Below the pieces are notes generated by a model. It ran no database searches. It saw only the letters and a list, made by a program, of their open reading frames with translations, and had not been told where the DNA came from. The position numbers and the translations under genes were made by a program. 64,000 nucleotides of DNA from Pseudarthrobacter sulfonivorans. GTDB lineage: Bacteria > Actinomycetota > Actinomycetes > Actinomycetales > Micrococcaceae. How positions within the stretch are numbered: position 1 is the first letter of the stretch; every line of letters starts with the position of its first letter. Location of the stretch: assembly GCF_024391045.1 (NCBI RefSeq), contig NZ_JANFCZ010000001.1, positions 124,001-188,000 of the forward strand. Direction: 5' to 3'. Shown here one piece after another: positions 41,988 to 50,939 of the stretch.

Positions 41988-43255
41988 GCATGACAGATGG
42001 ACCCACCCCGCTTCCGGAGGCGGCATCTGCCCAGGCTGCGGCGGACCGCGAGGCAGAAAAAACCGGTCCGGGAAGCAGCGTAACCCCGGAAAAGCAGGCC
42101 CGCGGCGGGATCTTCGGGGCATGGAGTGAGCGGTGGAACGCACTCTCCCGGCAGCAACAGTGGGCCTTTCTGATTGTGGTGGTGATCCTGGCCTACATGC
42201 TGCCGCTGATCAACCCGCCCATCATCACCACCGAGCCGGGCAACAATTTTGCCCTCGCCTGCTTCGACATGGCACGGTTCGCGCTCATCGCAGTCGGGCT
42301 GAACGTGGTGGTGGGCTACGCGGGCCTGCTGGACCTCGGCTATGTGGCCTTCTTCGCCGTCGGCTCCTACTGCGCCGCGATGCTGACGAGCCCGGACTCA
42401 CCCTTCCTGCACATCCCGTACCTGTGGACCATCCCCGTGGCCATGGCTGTGACCATGTTCTTCGGCGTGGTGCTGGGTGTTCCCACCCTCCGCCTCCGGG
42501 GCGACTACCTGGCCATCGTCACCCTCGGATTCGGCGAGATCGTGCGTATTCTGGCCACCATCATTCCGGCCATGAAAGGCCAGGTGGGATTTCAGAATGT
42601 GGGCCATCCGCCCGGAACCGAGGCCGATGGCACGCCCATCTTCTCGAATTCCAACGGCGTGCCCTGGTACTGGCTGACCCTGACCATCATCATCATCATC
42701 ACGCTGCTGGTGGGCAACCTTGAGCGGAGCCGTGTGGGCCGGGCCTGGATTGCCATCCGCGAGGACGAGGATGCCGCAGAAATCATGGGCGTACCCACCT
42801 TCAAGTACAAAGTGTGGGCGTTCGCCATCGGTGCCGCCATCGGCGGCCTCTCCGGTGCCTTGTTTGCCGGTCAGGTGGGCTTCGTGAACAACCAGAAATT
42901 CGATGTCACCACCTCCATCCTCTTCCTTGCAGCCGTGGTGCTGGGCGGCGCCGGAAACAAGGTGGGAGCCATCCTGGGCGGCGCCCTGGTGAGCTACATT
43001 CCGCTGCGTTTTACCGCAATTGCGGAGTACAAGTACCTCATCTTCGGCATCGCCCTGGTGCTGATCATGATCTTCCGGTCCCAGGGCCTGCTGCCTGCGC
43101 GCCAGCGGCTGCTCGCCTACGGGCGGACGGCCTACAACAGGGTGGCCAAGAAGGGCGGCTCCGGTCCGTCATCTGCAGGACCGTCATCGGCCGGTCCGCC
43201 ACCGGCGTCCGGTCTGCGGCCGGGGACAAACAGCGAGAAAGGAGCCCAGGCATGA
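41984..43255 (+). CDS. livM: branched-chain amino-acid ABC transporter permease (LivM type)
   Basis: 423 residues starting at MSMTDGPTP with GAAGGAG upstream. A 55-residue hydrophilic N-terminus precedes the LivM core (ALIAVGLNVVVGYAGLLDLGYVAFFAVGSYCAAML, LRGDYLAIVTLGFGEIVRILAT and the coupling segment VGRAWIAIREDEDAAEIMGVPTFKYKVWAFAIGAAIGGLSGALFAGQVGFVN). The C-terminus is a Gly/Ser/Pro-rich tail. It forms the channel with LivH and overlaps livG by four bases. Confidence 0.95.
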   Translation: MSMTDGPTPLPEAASAQAAADREAEKTGPGSSVTPEKQARGGIFGAWSERWNALSRQQQWAFLIVVVILAYMLPLINPPIITTEPGNNFALACFDMARFALIAVGLNVVVGYAGLLDLGYVAFFAVGSYCAAMLTSPDSPFLHIPYLWTIPVAMAVTMFFGVVLGVPTLRLRGDYLAIVTLGFGEIVRILATIIPAMKGQVGFQNVGHPPGTEADGTPIFSNSNGVPWYWLTLTIIIIITLLVGNLERSRVGRAWIAIREDEDAAEIMGVPTFKYKVWAFAIGAAIGGLSGALFAGQVGFVNNQKFDVTTSILFLAAVVLGGAGNKVGAILGGALVSYIPLRFTAIAEYKYLIFGIALVLIMIFRSQGLLPARQRLLAYGRTAYNRVAKKGGSGPSSAGPSSAGPPPASGLRPGTNSEKGAQA

Positions 43256-44178
43256 GCCAGGACAATGTGCCGGCCGGGCCGGACCAGACGAGGGACGTGG
43301 AGGCGGAGGCAGGACCGGACGTGGCTGCGCTGGCCGAAGCCGGGGTGGAGCCGGAGCTGGCCGAAATGGTGGCGCCGGACCGGGAAATCGCCGCCGCGGT
43401 TGGCGAAAGCATCGTGGAGGTAAAGAACCTGACCATCAAGTTCGGTGGTCTGATCGCGTTGGACAACATCAGCTTCGACATCAAACGTGGTGAGATCCTG
43501 GGGCTGATCGGGCCCAACGGAGCCGGGAAAACCACGTGCTTCAACGCCATGACGGGCGTGTACAAACCCACCAGCGGGGAGGTGGTCCTCGAAGGCCAGG
43601 TCATCAACGGCCTCAAGCAGCACAAGATCACCAGGCTGGGGCTTTCGCGCACTTTCCAGAACATCCGGCTCTTCGGCGAGATGACGGCCCTCGAAAATGT
43701 TGTGGTGGGCCTGGATGCACGCCACCGCACCAGCGTTGGCGGAGCCTTGCTGAGGCTGCCCACCCACATCCGGGAGGAAAAGTCCGCTATTGAGCGGGGC
43801 ATGGCCTTGCTGGATTTTGTGGGAATCGCCGACCACGCACATTTTCTGTCCCGTCACCTTCCCTACGGCTATCAGCGGCGCCTGGAGATTGCCCGGGCCC
43901 TGGCCACCGACCCGAAGGTGCTGTGCCTGGATGAGCCGGCCGCAGGTTTCAACCCGGCGGAGAAGGAGGATCTGATGGCCCTGATCCGCACCATCCGGGA
44001 CGAGGGCTATACGGTGCTGCTCATTGAGCACGATATGAAGCTGGTCATGGGCGTAACAGACCGCATCGTTGTCCTGGAATTCGGCAAGAAGATCGCCGAC
44101 GGCCTGCCACGGGCCATTCGTGAAGATCCGCGGGTTATTGCGGCCTACCTGGGGGAGCCCGAAGATGACGTTGCTTGA
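43252..44178 (+). CDS. livG: branched-chain amino-acid ABC transporter ATPase (LivG type)
   Basis: 308 residues. About 50 acidic N-terminal residues precede the ATPase: Walker A LIGPNGAGKTTCFNAMTG, signature YGYQRRLEIARALATDPK (degenerate LSGGQ), Walker B VLCLDEPAAGFNPAEKEDLM and the H-loop LLIEHDMKLVMGVTDRIVVLEFGKKIADG. It overlaps livF by 14 bases. Confidence 0.95.
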   Translation: MSQDNVPAGPDQTRDVEAEAGPDVAALAEAGVEPELAEMVAPDREIAAAVGESIVEVKNLTIKFGGLIALDNISFDIKRGEILGLIGPNGAGKTTCFNAMTGVYKPTSGEVVLEGQVINGLKQHKITRLGLSRTFQNIRLFGEMTALENVVVGLDARHRTSVGGALLRLPTHIREEKSAIERGMALLDFVGIADHAHFLSRHLPYGYQRRLEIARALATDPKVLCLDEPAAGFNPAEKEDLMALIRTIRDEGYTVLLIEHDMKLVMGVTDRIVVLEFGKKIADGLPRAIREDPRVIAAYLGEPEDDVA

Positions 44179-44878
44179 GGTTGCAGGGATTTCCGTTCAC
44201 TACGGGCGCATCCGGGCCATCCGCGACATGTCCTTCACGGTCAACGAGGGGGAGGTCGTTTCCCTCATCGGTGCCAACGGGGCCGGTAAGACAACCACCA
44301 TGAAGACGATCTCCGGAATCCTGAACCCCTCGGGCGGGAAGATCACTTTTGCCGGCGAGGACATCACCAGGATGAAGGCCCATATCCGGGTTGTCCGCGG
44401 TATTTCGCAGGCGCCGGAAGGGCGGGGGATCTTCCCCGGCATGACGGTCATGGAAAACCTGGACATGGGAACCTTCGGACGGAAGGACAGGACAGGTGTT
44501 CCCCAGGACCTGGAGCGGGTGTTTGACCTGTTTCCGCGGCTGAAGGAACGGACCAAGCAATACGGCGGCACCATGTCCGGCGGGGAACAGCAGATGCTGG
44601 CCATCGGCCGGGCCCTCATGTCCGACCCCAAACTGCTGCTCCTCGATGAGCCGTCCATGGGTCTGGCCCCGCAGTTCATCCGCCAGATCTTCAAGATCAT
44701 CAAGGAGATCAACAACCAGGGAACCACGGTGCTGATGGTCGAGCAGAACGCCAACCAGGCATTGGCCGGAGCCCACCGGGCCTTTGTCCTCGAGACCGGG
44801 GAGATCACCCACAGCGGGACGGGCAAGGAGTTGCTGGCGAATCCGGCGATCAAAGAGGCGTACCTCGGAGTGGGCTAG
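44165..44878 (+). CDS. livF: branched-chain amino-acid ABC transporter ATPase (LivF type)
   Basis: 237 residues. Starts at ATG 44165 inside livG (MTLLEVAGISVHYGRIRAI). Walker A LIGANGAGKTTTMKTISG, ABC signature MSGGEQQMLAIGRALM and Walker B LLLLDEPSMGLAPQFI; H-loop region LMVEQNANQALAGAHRAFVLETGEITHSG is typical LivF with Gln in place of His. Pairs with LivG to drive transport. No clear terminator after it. Confidence 0.95.
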   Translation: MTLLEVAGISVHYGRIRAIRDMSFTVNEGEVVSLIGANGAGKTTTMKTISGILNPSGGKITFAGEDITRMKAHIRVVRGISQAPEGRGIFPGMTVMENLDMGTFGRKDRTGVPQDLERVFDLFPRLKERTKQYGGTMSGGEQQMLAIGRALMSDPKLLLLDEPSMGLAPQFIRQIFKIIKEINNQGTTVLMVEQNANQALAGAHRAFVLETGEITHSGTGKELLANPAIKEAYLGVG

Positions 44879-45020
44879 AAACACCTTCCTGTATCACGGT
44901 TGGGTCTCGAGGTCAGGGGAGGGGGAACTTATCGCACCGCGGGCACGTGGGAATTGGTAGCGTGGAATTTAGTTCACGGCTCAACCTGCTACTCAACCCA
45001 TACCTTGGAGGACACCAGCA

Positions 45021-45929
45021 ATGGCACTTGGCGGAAACCCGATCTTCAACGGAAAGAACTTCCGTGGAGCAACGCAGGCACCGCGTGTCCCGCAGGCGCC
45101 CTACGGACAGGCCCAGTACGGCCAGCAGCCGTACGGGCAGCAGTCCTACGGCCGCGCCCCCGGCCAGGTCATGGACGGCCAGGCCGGTTATGCCCAGCAG
45201 GGAATGACCAGCGAGCAGCTCCAGCAGATGTACAACCAGCCGGCGGCGGGTCCCGCCGACACCGGCCGGATGACGTTCGACGACGTCATCATGAAGACCG
45301 CAGCCTGCCTCGGAGTCCTGCTGGTGGGCGCCGCCATCACGCTCACGGTGGCTCTGCAGCTGGCCTCCATGCTGATGATTGTTGGCGCGCTGGGCGGCTT
45401 CGTCCTGGCCATGGTGAACACCTTCAAGAAGCAGCCCTCACCGGCGCTGATCCTCGCGTATGCCGGCCTTGAAGGCCTGTTCCTCGGCGGCCTCACCCGC
45501 GTGCTGGACCTCGCCTACCCGGGCGTCGGCCTGCAGGCGGTGGTTGGTACGTTGTCCGTCTTCGCCGTCACCCTGCTGCTGTTCAAGTCCGGCAAGGTGC
45601 GCGCCACCCCCAAGGCCATGAAGTTCTTTATGATCGCCATGGTGGGCTACGCGCTGTTCTCCGTGGTCAACCTCATCATGATGCTGACCGGACTGACCAC
45701 CGAGCCCTTCGGCCTGCGCAGCGGCATCATCGGTGTGGCCATCGGCGTCCTGGCCATCGGCCTGGCAGCTTTCTCCCTGGTGATGGACTTCACCAGCATT
45801 GAGGCAGGGGTCAGGAGCGGCGCACCCCAGCGCTTTTCCTGGACCGCGGCGTTTGGCCTGACCGTCACCCTCGTATGGCTCTACGTGGAGATCATCCGCC
45901 TCCTCGCCATCCTCCGCGGCGACGACTAG
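45021..45929 (+). CDS. Bax inhibitor-1 / YccA family membrane protein
   Basis: 302 residues. The N-terminal 85 residues are a Gln/Tyr/Gly/Pro-rich disordered stretch (YGQAQYGQQPYGQQSYG repeats), followed by seven helices of the Bax1-I family (MTFDDVIMKTAACLGVLLVGAAITLTVAL, ILAYAGLEGLFLGGLTRVLD, KFFMIAMVGYALFSVVNLIMML, AFSLVMDFTSIEAGVRSGAPQRFSWTAAFGLTVTLVWLYVEIIRLLAIL). The last matches the conserved DFxxIE motif. Thought to control calcium leak or membrane quality; function in bacteria is unclear. GGAGG precedes the ATG. Confidence 0.92.
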   Translation: MALGGNPIFNGKNFRGATQAPRVPQAPYGQAQYGQQPYGQQSYGRAPGQVMDGQAGYAQQGMTSEQLQQMYNQPAAGPADTGRMTFDDVIMKTAACLGVLLVGAAITLTVALQLASMLMIVGALGGFVLAMVNTFKKQPSPALILAYAGLEGLFLGGLTRVLDLAYPGVGLQAVVGTLSVFAVTLLLFKSGKVRATPKAMKFFMIAMVGYALFSVVNLIMMLTGLTTEPFGLRSGIIGVAIGVLAIGLAAFSLVMDFTSIEAGVRSGAPQRFSWTAAFGLTVTLVWLYVEIIRLLAILRGDD

Positions 45930-45972
45930 CACCCGGGTGCGGCGGCCGCCGTCGTACTTCCGCTAAACCCAA

Positions 45973-46020
45973 GGGGCTCCCGCCCGTGCAGCGCGCACAG
46001 GCGGGAGCCCCAGTTTGTTG
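45973..46020. terminator. terminator between the Bax1-I gene and convergent galK
   Basis: Perfect 12-bp stem GGGGCTCCCGCC / GGCGGGAGCCCC (45973-45984, 46000-46011) with a 15-base loop, then AGTTTGTTG. It ends the plus-strand gene; on the other strand it may help end galTK. Confidence 0.85.
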
Positions 46021-46055
46021 CCTCCGCTGTTGTTGCCTGCTCCGTGTTGCGGGCA

Positions 46056-47276
46056 CTAGGACACCCGTGTTGCTCCCGCCGCGGGGGTCACGGTGAAGAT
46101 ATCCGGAGCTGTGTAGCCGGCCTCCGCAAAGGCGCGGACGACGGCGGCGCGCACCTGTTGTTCCGCAGGCGCGGGTGTGAGGGCGATGGCGGAGCCGCCG
46201 AAACCGCCGCCGCTCATCCGGGCGCCGATGGCCCCGTTGGCCCGCGCAGCCGCCACCGCCAGATCCAGTTCCGGGCACGAGATCTCGAAGTCGTCCCGCA
46301 TGGAGGTGTGGCTCGCGTCCAGGAGGTCCCCGATGGCGCCAGGGCCCTGGTCGGTGAGCAGCTCCACAACCTGCCGGACCCTGTCGTTTTCCGTCACCAC
46401 GTGCCGCACCCGCCGGAAGGTGACGTCATCGAGCAGCCCGGCGGCCTCCTCAAGGTCGCTGACGTCGACATCCCGGAGTGCCCTGACGCCAAGAACTTCC
46501 GCACCCAGCTCGCAGGACGCCCGGCGGGAGGCGTACCCGCCGTCGGCATGCGAGTGGGAGACACGAGTGTCGATGACCAGCATCACCAGGCCCGCGGACT
46601 CGGCATCGAAAGGAACCAGCTGGACGCTCTGATCCCGGCAGTCCAGGAAAACTGCATGACCCTTTGACCCGCGCAGCGAGGCGGACTGGTCCATGATCCC
46701 GGTAGGTGCGCCCACGAAGTCGTTCTCCGCCTGCTGGGTGGCCAGGACCATCTCCTCCGGTGCCAGGCCGGCTCCGGTCAGATCGTTGAGGGCGGTGATC
46801 ACGGCGCATTCGATGGCGTGGGAAGACGACAGCCCGGCGCCCAGGGGGACTTTGGAATCGAGGAGCAGGTCCAGCCCCGGAACCTCGATGCCGCGCTCTT
46901 GGAGGGCCCAGACGACCCCCAGCGGGTACTTCGTCCAGCCCTTGGCGGCTGACGGCTCCAGGCCGCCCAGGCCGGTGCTGAACAGGCCCTGGTCGCCGTA
47001 GGTGGACAGCAGGCGCACCGTGGAGCCGGGCCGGAGTGCCACGGCCACCCTGGCTGTCTTGTCGATGGCAAAGGGGAGCACAAAGCCCTCGTTGTAATCG
47101 GTATGCTCCCCGATCAGGTTGACGCGCCCCGGCGCCTGCCAGACGCCGTCGGGAGGCGTGCCGAACTCCCGCTCAAACCGGGCGGCCAGCTCCGCGGCAC
47201 CGGTCGACCCTTCGGAACCGGTCGTCCCTGTGCCACCGGTCGTCCTTTCGGCGGGCGGGTTAGCTGGGGCGCTCAT
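46056..47276 (-). CDS. galK: galactokinase
   Basis: 406 residues, GHMP kinase family, phosphorylates galactose at C1. Motifs: WQAPGRVNLIGEHTDYNEGFVLPFAID (galactose-binding), the ATP loop VPLGAGLSSSHAIECAV and the C-terminal GARMSGGGFGGSAIAL. The N-terminal 30 residues are low-complexity Gly/Thr. The start at 47276 overlaps the galT stop by four bases. Confidence 0.96.
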   Translation of the reverse strand: MSAPANPPAERTTGGTGTTGSEGSTGAAELAARFEREFGTPPDGVWQAPGRVNLIGEHTDYNEGFVLPFAIDKTARVAVALRPGSTVRLLSTYGDQGLFSTGLGGLEPSAAKGWTKYPLGVVWALQERGIEVPGLDLLLDSKVPLGAGLSSSHAIECAVITALNDLTGAGLAPEEMVLATQQAENDFVGAPTGIMDQSASLRGSKGHAVFLDCRDQSVQLVPFDAESAGLVMLVIDTRVSHSHADGGYASRRASCELGAEVLGVRALRDVDVSDLEEAAGLLDDVTFRRVRHVVTENDRVRQVVELLTDQGPGAIGDLLDASHTSMRDDFEISCPELDLAVAAARANGAIGARMSGGGFGGSAIALTPAPAEQQVRAAVVRAFAEAGYTAPDIFTVTPAAGATRVS

Positions 47277-48445
47277 GCACGTGCTCCTTCGGGCTGGGGC
47301 CGGACCGCTGCGTGGCTGTCCGGGGACGGCGGAACGGTGACTTCCCGAAGCCGCTGGGCCACCGTTTCCGGGGTGGTGTCGTTGATAAAAGCGCCCATGG
47401 CGGCCTCGGAGCCGGCGAGGTACTTGAGCTTGTCGGCGGCGCGGCGCGGGGACGTCAGTTGGAGGTGCAGGTAGCTTGCCGGGCGCAGCACGTCGTCCAG
47501 CGGCGCCTGGTGCCACGCCGAAATGTAAGGGGTGGGCGTGGGGTACAGGGCGTCCAGCCGTTTGAGCAGGTCCAGGTAAACGTGCGCCAGTTCATCCTTT
47601 TCGGTGCCGCTCAGCGCAGCCAGGTCGGGTACCTGGCGGTGCGGGACGAGGTGGATTTCCAGCGGCCAGCGCGCGGCGAAGGGCACGTATGCGCTGAAGT
47701 TCCGGCCTTCGTGCACCATCCGGCTCCCGTCGTTGCGTTCGGCCTTCAGCAGTGACCCGGTGAGGGTCTGCCGGCCATCCGCTCCATCGTAGAACCGGCG
47801 GGCCGCTGCGCCCAGCGTTGCCGCGCGCGGGGTGACATAGGGATAGGCGTAGATTTGGCCGTGCGGGTGGTGCAGGGTCACACCGATGTCGGCACCGCGG
47901 TTTTCGAAGGGAAACACCTGGCGGATGCCCGGAAGGTTGCTGAGCGCCTCGGTACGGTGGGCCCAGGCTTCCACCACGGTCCGGGCGCGGGCCTCGCTCA
48001 ATCCACTGAACGAACCCGTGTGCTCGGGCGTAAACGACACCACTTCGCAGCGCCCCACTGCGGGGCCCGCGGTTCCCCAGGACGGTGCATCCGGGATCAG
48101 GCCCAGCTCGGGCCCGAGTGACGGGAAGCGGTTCTCGAACACGGCGACGTCGTAGGTAGCCGCCGGAATTTCCGACGGGTTCGCCGGCGTGGTGGGGCAG
48201 ATGGGGCACTGGTCTGCAGGCGGCAGGTGGGTGCGTGCCTGCCGGTGCGCGGCAACAGCCACCCATTCACCCGTCAGTGCGTCGAACCGCAGTTCCCCCG
48301 GTGCGGAGCGGCCCGGCAGGTCCCGCTGGTCAGGGGTGCCAGCCAGCGTTGCAGACCTCCCGGCGGCGTCGGGGAAGTGCCCGTCGTCGTCAAAGTACAT
48401 AAGCTCGCGGCCATCGGCGAGCCGCGTGGTGGTGATGCCTGTCAT
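47273..48445 (-). CDS. galT: galactose-1-phosphate uridylyltransferase
   Basis: 390 residues, HIT superfamily. Zinc and active-site features: CPICPTTPANPSEIPAATYDVAVFENRFPSLGPE, the nucleophile region ITLHHPHGQIYAYPYVTPR (written ADIGVTLHHPHGQIYAYP in the sequence) with the HxHxQ triad, and VPFAARWPLEIHLVPHRQVPDL. The ATG has GAAGGAA six bases upstream. Transcribed with galK and divergent from the aldose epimerase. Confidence 0.95.
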   Translation of the reverse strand: MTGITTTRLADGRELMYFDDDGHFPDAAGRSATLAGTPDQRDLPGRSAPGELRFDALTGEWVAVAAHRQARTHLPPADQCPICPTTPANPSEIPAATYDVAVFENRFPSLGPELGLIPDAPSWGTAGPAVGRCEVVSFTPEHTGSFSGLSEARARTVVEAWAHRTEALSNLPGIRQVFPFENRGADIGVTLHHPHGQIYAYPYVTPRAATLGAAARRFYDGADGRQTLTGSLLKAERNDGSRMVHEGRNFSAYVPFAARWPLEIHLVPHRQVPDLAALSGTEKDELAHVYLDLLKRLDALYPTPTPYISAWHQAPLDDVLRPASYLHLQLTSPRRAADKLKYLAGSEAAMGAFINDTTPETVAQRLREVTVPPSPDSHAAVRPQPEGARA

Positions 48446-48568
48446 GGTGGATTCCTTCGGGTGCAGGACGGTCCATCAATCATGTCATGTTTCGCTCAAA
48501 AAGAAAGAGATTCGAACAAAATATAACAACGGTGATGCGCCGGCGCGCTCCGCTGTACGGTGGTGCTC
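48446..48568. promoter_or_regulatory. divergent gal control region
   Basis: 123 bases between galT and the epimerase gene. It is the most AT-rich short stretch nearby (around 48487-48530) and contains a direct-like pair TTTCGCTCAAAAAG / ATTCGAACAAAAT. TACGGT at 48556-48561 would start transcription one base before the ATG at 48569. Likely holds an operator for a sugar repressor. Confidence 0.4.
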
Positions 48569-49528
48569 ATGACTTCGAGCGCAGCCCCGGACAGCAGCAT
48601 GGCCTCCGGATTCCAGACTTATGCCACCGGCCGGCAGTACGAGATCCGCAGGGGCGACGCCCTGGCGATCGTCACCGAACTTGCGGCGGGGCTGCGCCTC
48701 TACAGCAGGGCCGGTGTGCAGCTCACAGAAACCTACGGTGACGAAGAAATATCCCCCGGCGCGGCCGGAATCACGCTCGCACCCTGGGCGAACAGGGTGG
48801 AGGACGGGGTCTGGTACCTCGACGGAAAGAAGCAGCAGTTGGACATCACGGAGGTTTCGCGGAACAACGCCAGCCACGGGCTGCTCCGCAACGCCGCCTA
48901 CAACCTTGTTGACGAATCCCAGTACTCAGTGACACTCGAGGCGACGGTCTTCCCGCAGCACGGGTATCCGTTCCTGGTCCGTCACCGGGTGCAGTACCTC
49001 CTGGCGGAGGACCTGGGCCTGGAAGTCCGCCAGAGCCTGATCAACGACTCCGCGGCCCCGGCTCCGTTCGTGCTGGGTGCCCACCCATACCTGCGGCTTG
49101 GCGACGATGAAGTGGACAACCTGGTCCTGACTGTGGCTGCTGAGACCCGCCTGGTGACGGACGAGCGCCTGATTCCGCGCAGTTCGGAACCCGTCACCGG
49201 CGACTCTGACCTTCGCAGCGGCCGGCGCGTGCGGGACCTGGCCATTGATGTGGCACTGACTGATATTGCGTTCGACGGCGGTACGGCCCGGCATACGCTC
49301 AGCTCACCGGATGGCCGCAGCGTGACGCTCTGGCAGGACGAGTCCTGCGGTTACGTGCATGTCTTTGTGACAACCCAGCTGCCGGGCCGGCCCAGGGCCG
49401 TAGCCATCGAACCCATGACAGGGCCCGCGAATGCCTTCAACTCAGGTGACGGGTTGCAGTGGCTCCCGCCGGGAGAATCCTTCACCATGACGTGGGGCAT
49501 CGATGCCGTGTTGGGCGACGCCGGGTAG
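48569..49528 (+). CDS. aldose 1-epimerase family protein (GalM-like)
   Basis: About 319 residues of beta-sandwich. Landmarks: GITLAPWANRVEDGVWYLDGKK, ITEVSRNNASHGLLRNAAY (active-site His), PFVLGAHPYLRLGD (second His), and AIEPMTGPANAFNSGDGLQWLPPGESFTMTWGI (catalytic Glu region). It interconverts sugar anomers, fitting the neighbouring Leloir genes. Start ATG 48569 preferred; GTG 48560 is three codons upstream. Confidence 0.92.
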   Translation: MTSSAAPDSSMASGFQTYATGRQYEIRRGDALAIVTELAAGLRLYSRAGVQLTETYGDEEISPGAAGITLAPWANRVEDGVWYLDGKKQQLDITEVSRNNASHGLLRNAAYNLVDESQYSVTLEATVFPQHGYPFLVRHRVQYLLAEDLGLEVRQSLINDSAAPAPFVLGAHPYLRLGDDEVDNLVLTVAAETRLVTDERLIPRSSEPVTGDSDLRSGRRVRDLAIDVALTDIAFDGGTARHTLSSPDGRSVTLWQDESCGYVHVFVTTQLPGRPRAVAIEPMTGPANAFNSGDGLQWLPPGESFTMTWGIDAVLGDAG

Positions 49529-49569
49529 CCGTTTTCGCATATGAGCCGTGGCTGGGGAAGTATTAGGCT

Positions 49570-50892
49570 ATGACGCCAGCCGAGGACGCCACCCCATCCA
49601 CTTCAACTCCTGGCCGGCAGGAGGCGGATCCGGTCGCGCCTGCCGCTGACCCTCGGCCGCCCCGGGTCCGGGCAGACCGGGCCCGGGCGGACCTCGAACA
49701 GGACATCCCGTACGGGGTCCGCATCGCAGCCTCGTGGGCCTGGCGCGTCGGGCTCATCCTGGTGGTAGGCGGCGCCCTGATCTGGCTGCTAAGCCGAATC
49801 AGCTTCCTGATCATACCCGTCATGGTCGCAGCGCTCCTGGCCGGACTGCTGAGCCCGGTGGTGCGCTGGCTGCGGAGCAAGCGGCTGCCCAACGGCGTGG
49901 CCGTAGCCGTCACGGTGCTCGGATTCATCGGCCTGATCGTCGGTTCCCTCGCCCTCGTCGGGCGCCAGCTGGCATCCGGCTTCGGCGAGCTCTGGGCGCA
50001 GGCGCTGGCCGGAGTAACGCAGATCCAGGACTGGCTGGCCGACGGGCCGCTGCACCTTACGGCGGACCAGATCGACCAGTACCTCAAGGATGCCACCGCT
50101 GCCCTCCAGAACAACAGCAGCAGCATCCTCAGCGGCGCACTGTCCTTCGGCAGTACTGCAGGCCACTTCGCAGCGGGCCTGGTGCTGGCCCTTTTCATCC
50201 TGATTTTCTTCCTGCTTGAGGGCGACCGGATCTGGGCCTTCATCGTCCGGCTCCTGCCGAAGAACGCGCGCGCCGCCACGTTCGGCGCCGGCCGAAAGGG
50301 CTGGGCGTCGATGGTGAGCTATGCGCGGATCCAGATGTTTGTCGCCTTCGTGGACGCGGTGGGGATTGGCGTCGGAGCGGCGATCATCGGTGTTCCGCTG
50401 GCCCTGCCGCTGGGCGTCCTGGTGTTTATCGGTTCCTTTATTCCGGTAGTGGGCGCCCTCGTGACAGGAGCCATCGCAGTCCTCCTGGCCCTCGTGGCCA
50501 ACGGTCCGATCAACGCCCTCATCATGCTGGCCATCGTGCTGCTGGTCCAGCAGTTGGAGAGCCACATCCTGCAACCGCTGGTGATGGGCAAGGCCGTGTC
50601 CCTGCATCCGGTGGCGGTCATCCTCAGCGTGGCGGCAGGATCATACCTGGCCGGTATCCCGGGGGCGCTGTTCTCAGTGCCCATTCTCGCCGTAGCAAAC
50701 TCGGCAATTCGCTACATCGCTGCCAGAACGTGGGAATATGAACAGGTGCTGGTAACCCCCGAAGGGCCAGTGACGCTTGGTCCGGACACTGATGACACCA
50801 TCAGGGAAGCCCGGTTGCCGGGCGGCAGGTCACAGCATGGCAACGACGCCGCAGCCAGCACAGAAGCATCCAATCCGGAGGGCCGGGCCTGA
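49570..50892 (+). CDS. AI-2E-type (PerM/YdiK) transporter-like membrane protein
   Basis: 440 residues. After a proline-rich cytoplasmic N-terminus of about 50 residues come about eight helices of the AI-2E_transport family: LILVVGGALIWLLSRISFLIIPVMVAALLAGLLSPVVRWL, LLKNAR-type amphipathic segment, GVLVFIGSFIPVVGALVTGAIAVLLALVANGPINALIMLAIVLLVQQLESHILQPLVMGKAVSLHPVAVI. The substrate is not necessarily autoinducer-2; several family members move sodium or protons. Hydrophilic C-terminal tail. Confidence 0.9.
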   Translation: MTPAEDATPSTSTPGRQEADPVAPAADPRPPRVRADRARADLEQDIPYGVRIAASWAWRVGLILVVGGALIWLLSRISFLIIPVMVAALLAGLLSPVVRWLRSKRLPNGVAVAVTVLGFIGLIVGSLALVGRQLASGFGELWAQALAGVTQIQDWLADGPLHLTADQIDQYLKDATAALQNNSSSILSGALSFGSTAGHFAAGLVLALFILIFFLLEGDRIWAFIVRLLPKNARAATFGAGRKGWASMVSYARIQMFVAFVDAVGIGVGAAIIGVPLALPLGVLVFIGSFIPVVGALVTGAIAVLLALVANGPINALIMLAIVLLVQQLESHILQPLVMGKAVSLHPVAVILSVAAGSYLAGIPGALFSVPILAVANSAIRYIAARTWEYEQVLVTPEGPVTLGPDTDDTIREARLPGGRSQHGNDAAASTEASNPEGRA

Positions 50893-50939
50893 CCCGTCCG
50901 TCTGCCGCCGGAGCCGAATCCACCCAAGGAGAACAGTCC

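Noticed and set aside
45021-45290. Tyr/Gln/Gly-rich repeats as a DNA repeat array
   Set aside because: The YGQQ-like units are coding low-complexity sequence at the N-terminus of the Bax1-I protein; the DNA units are degenerate and few.
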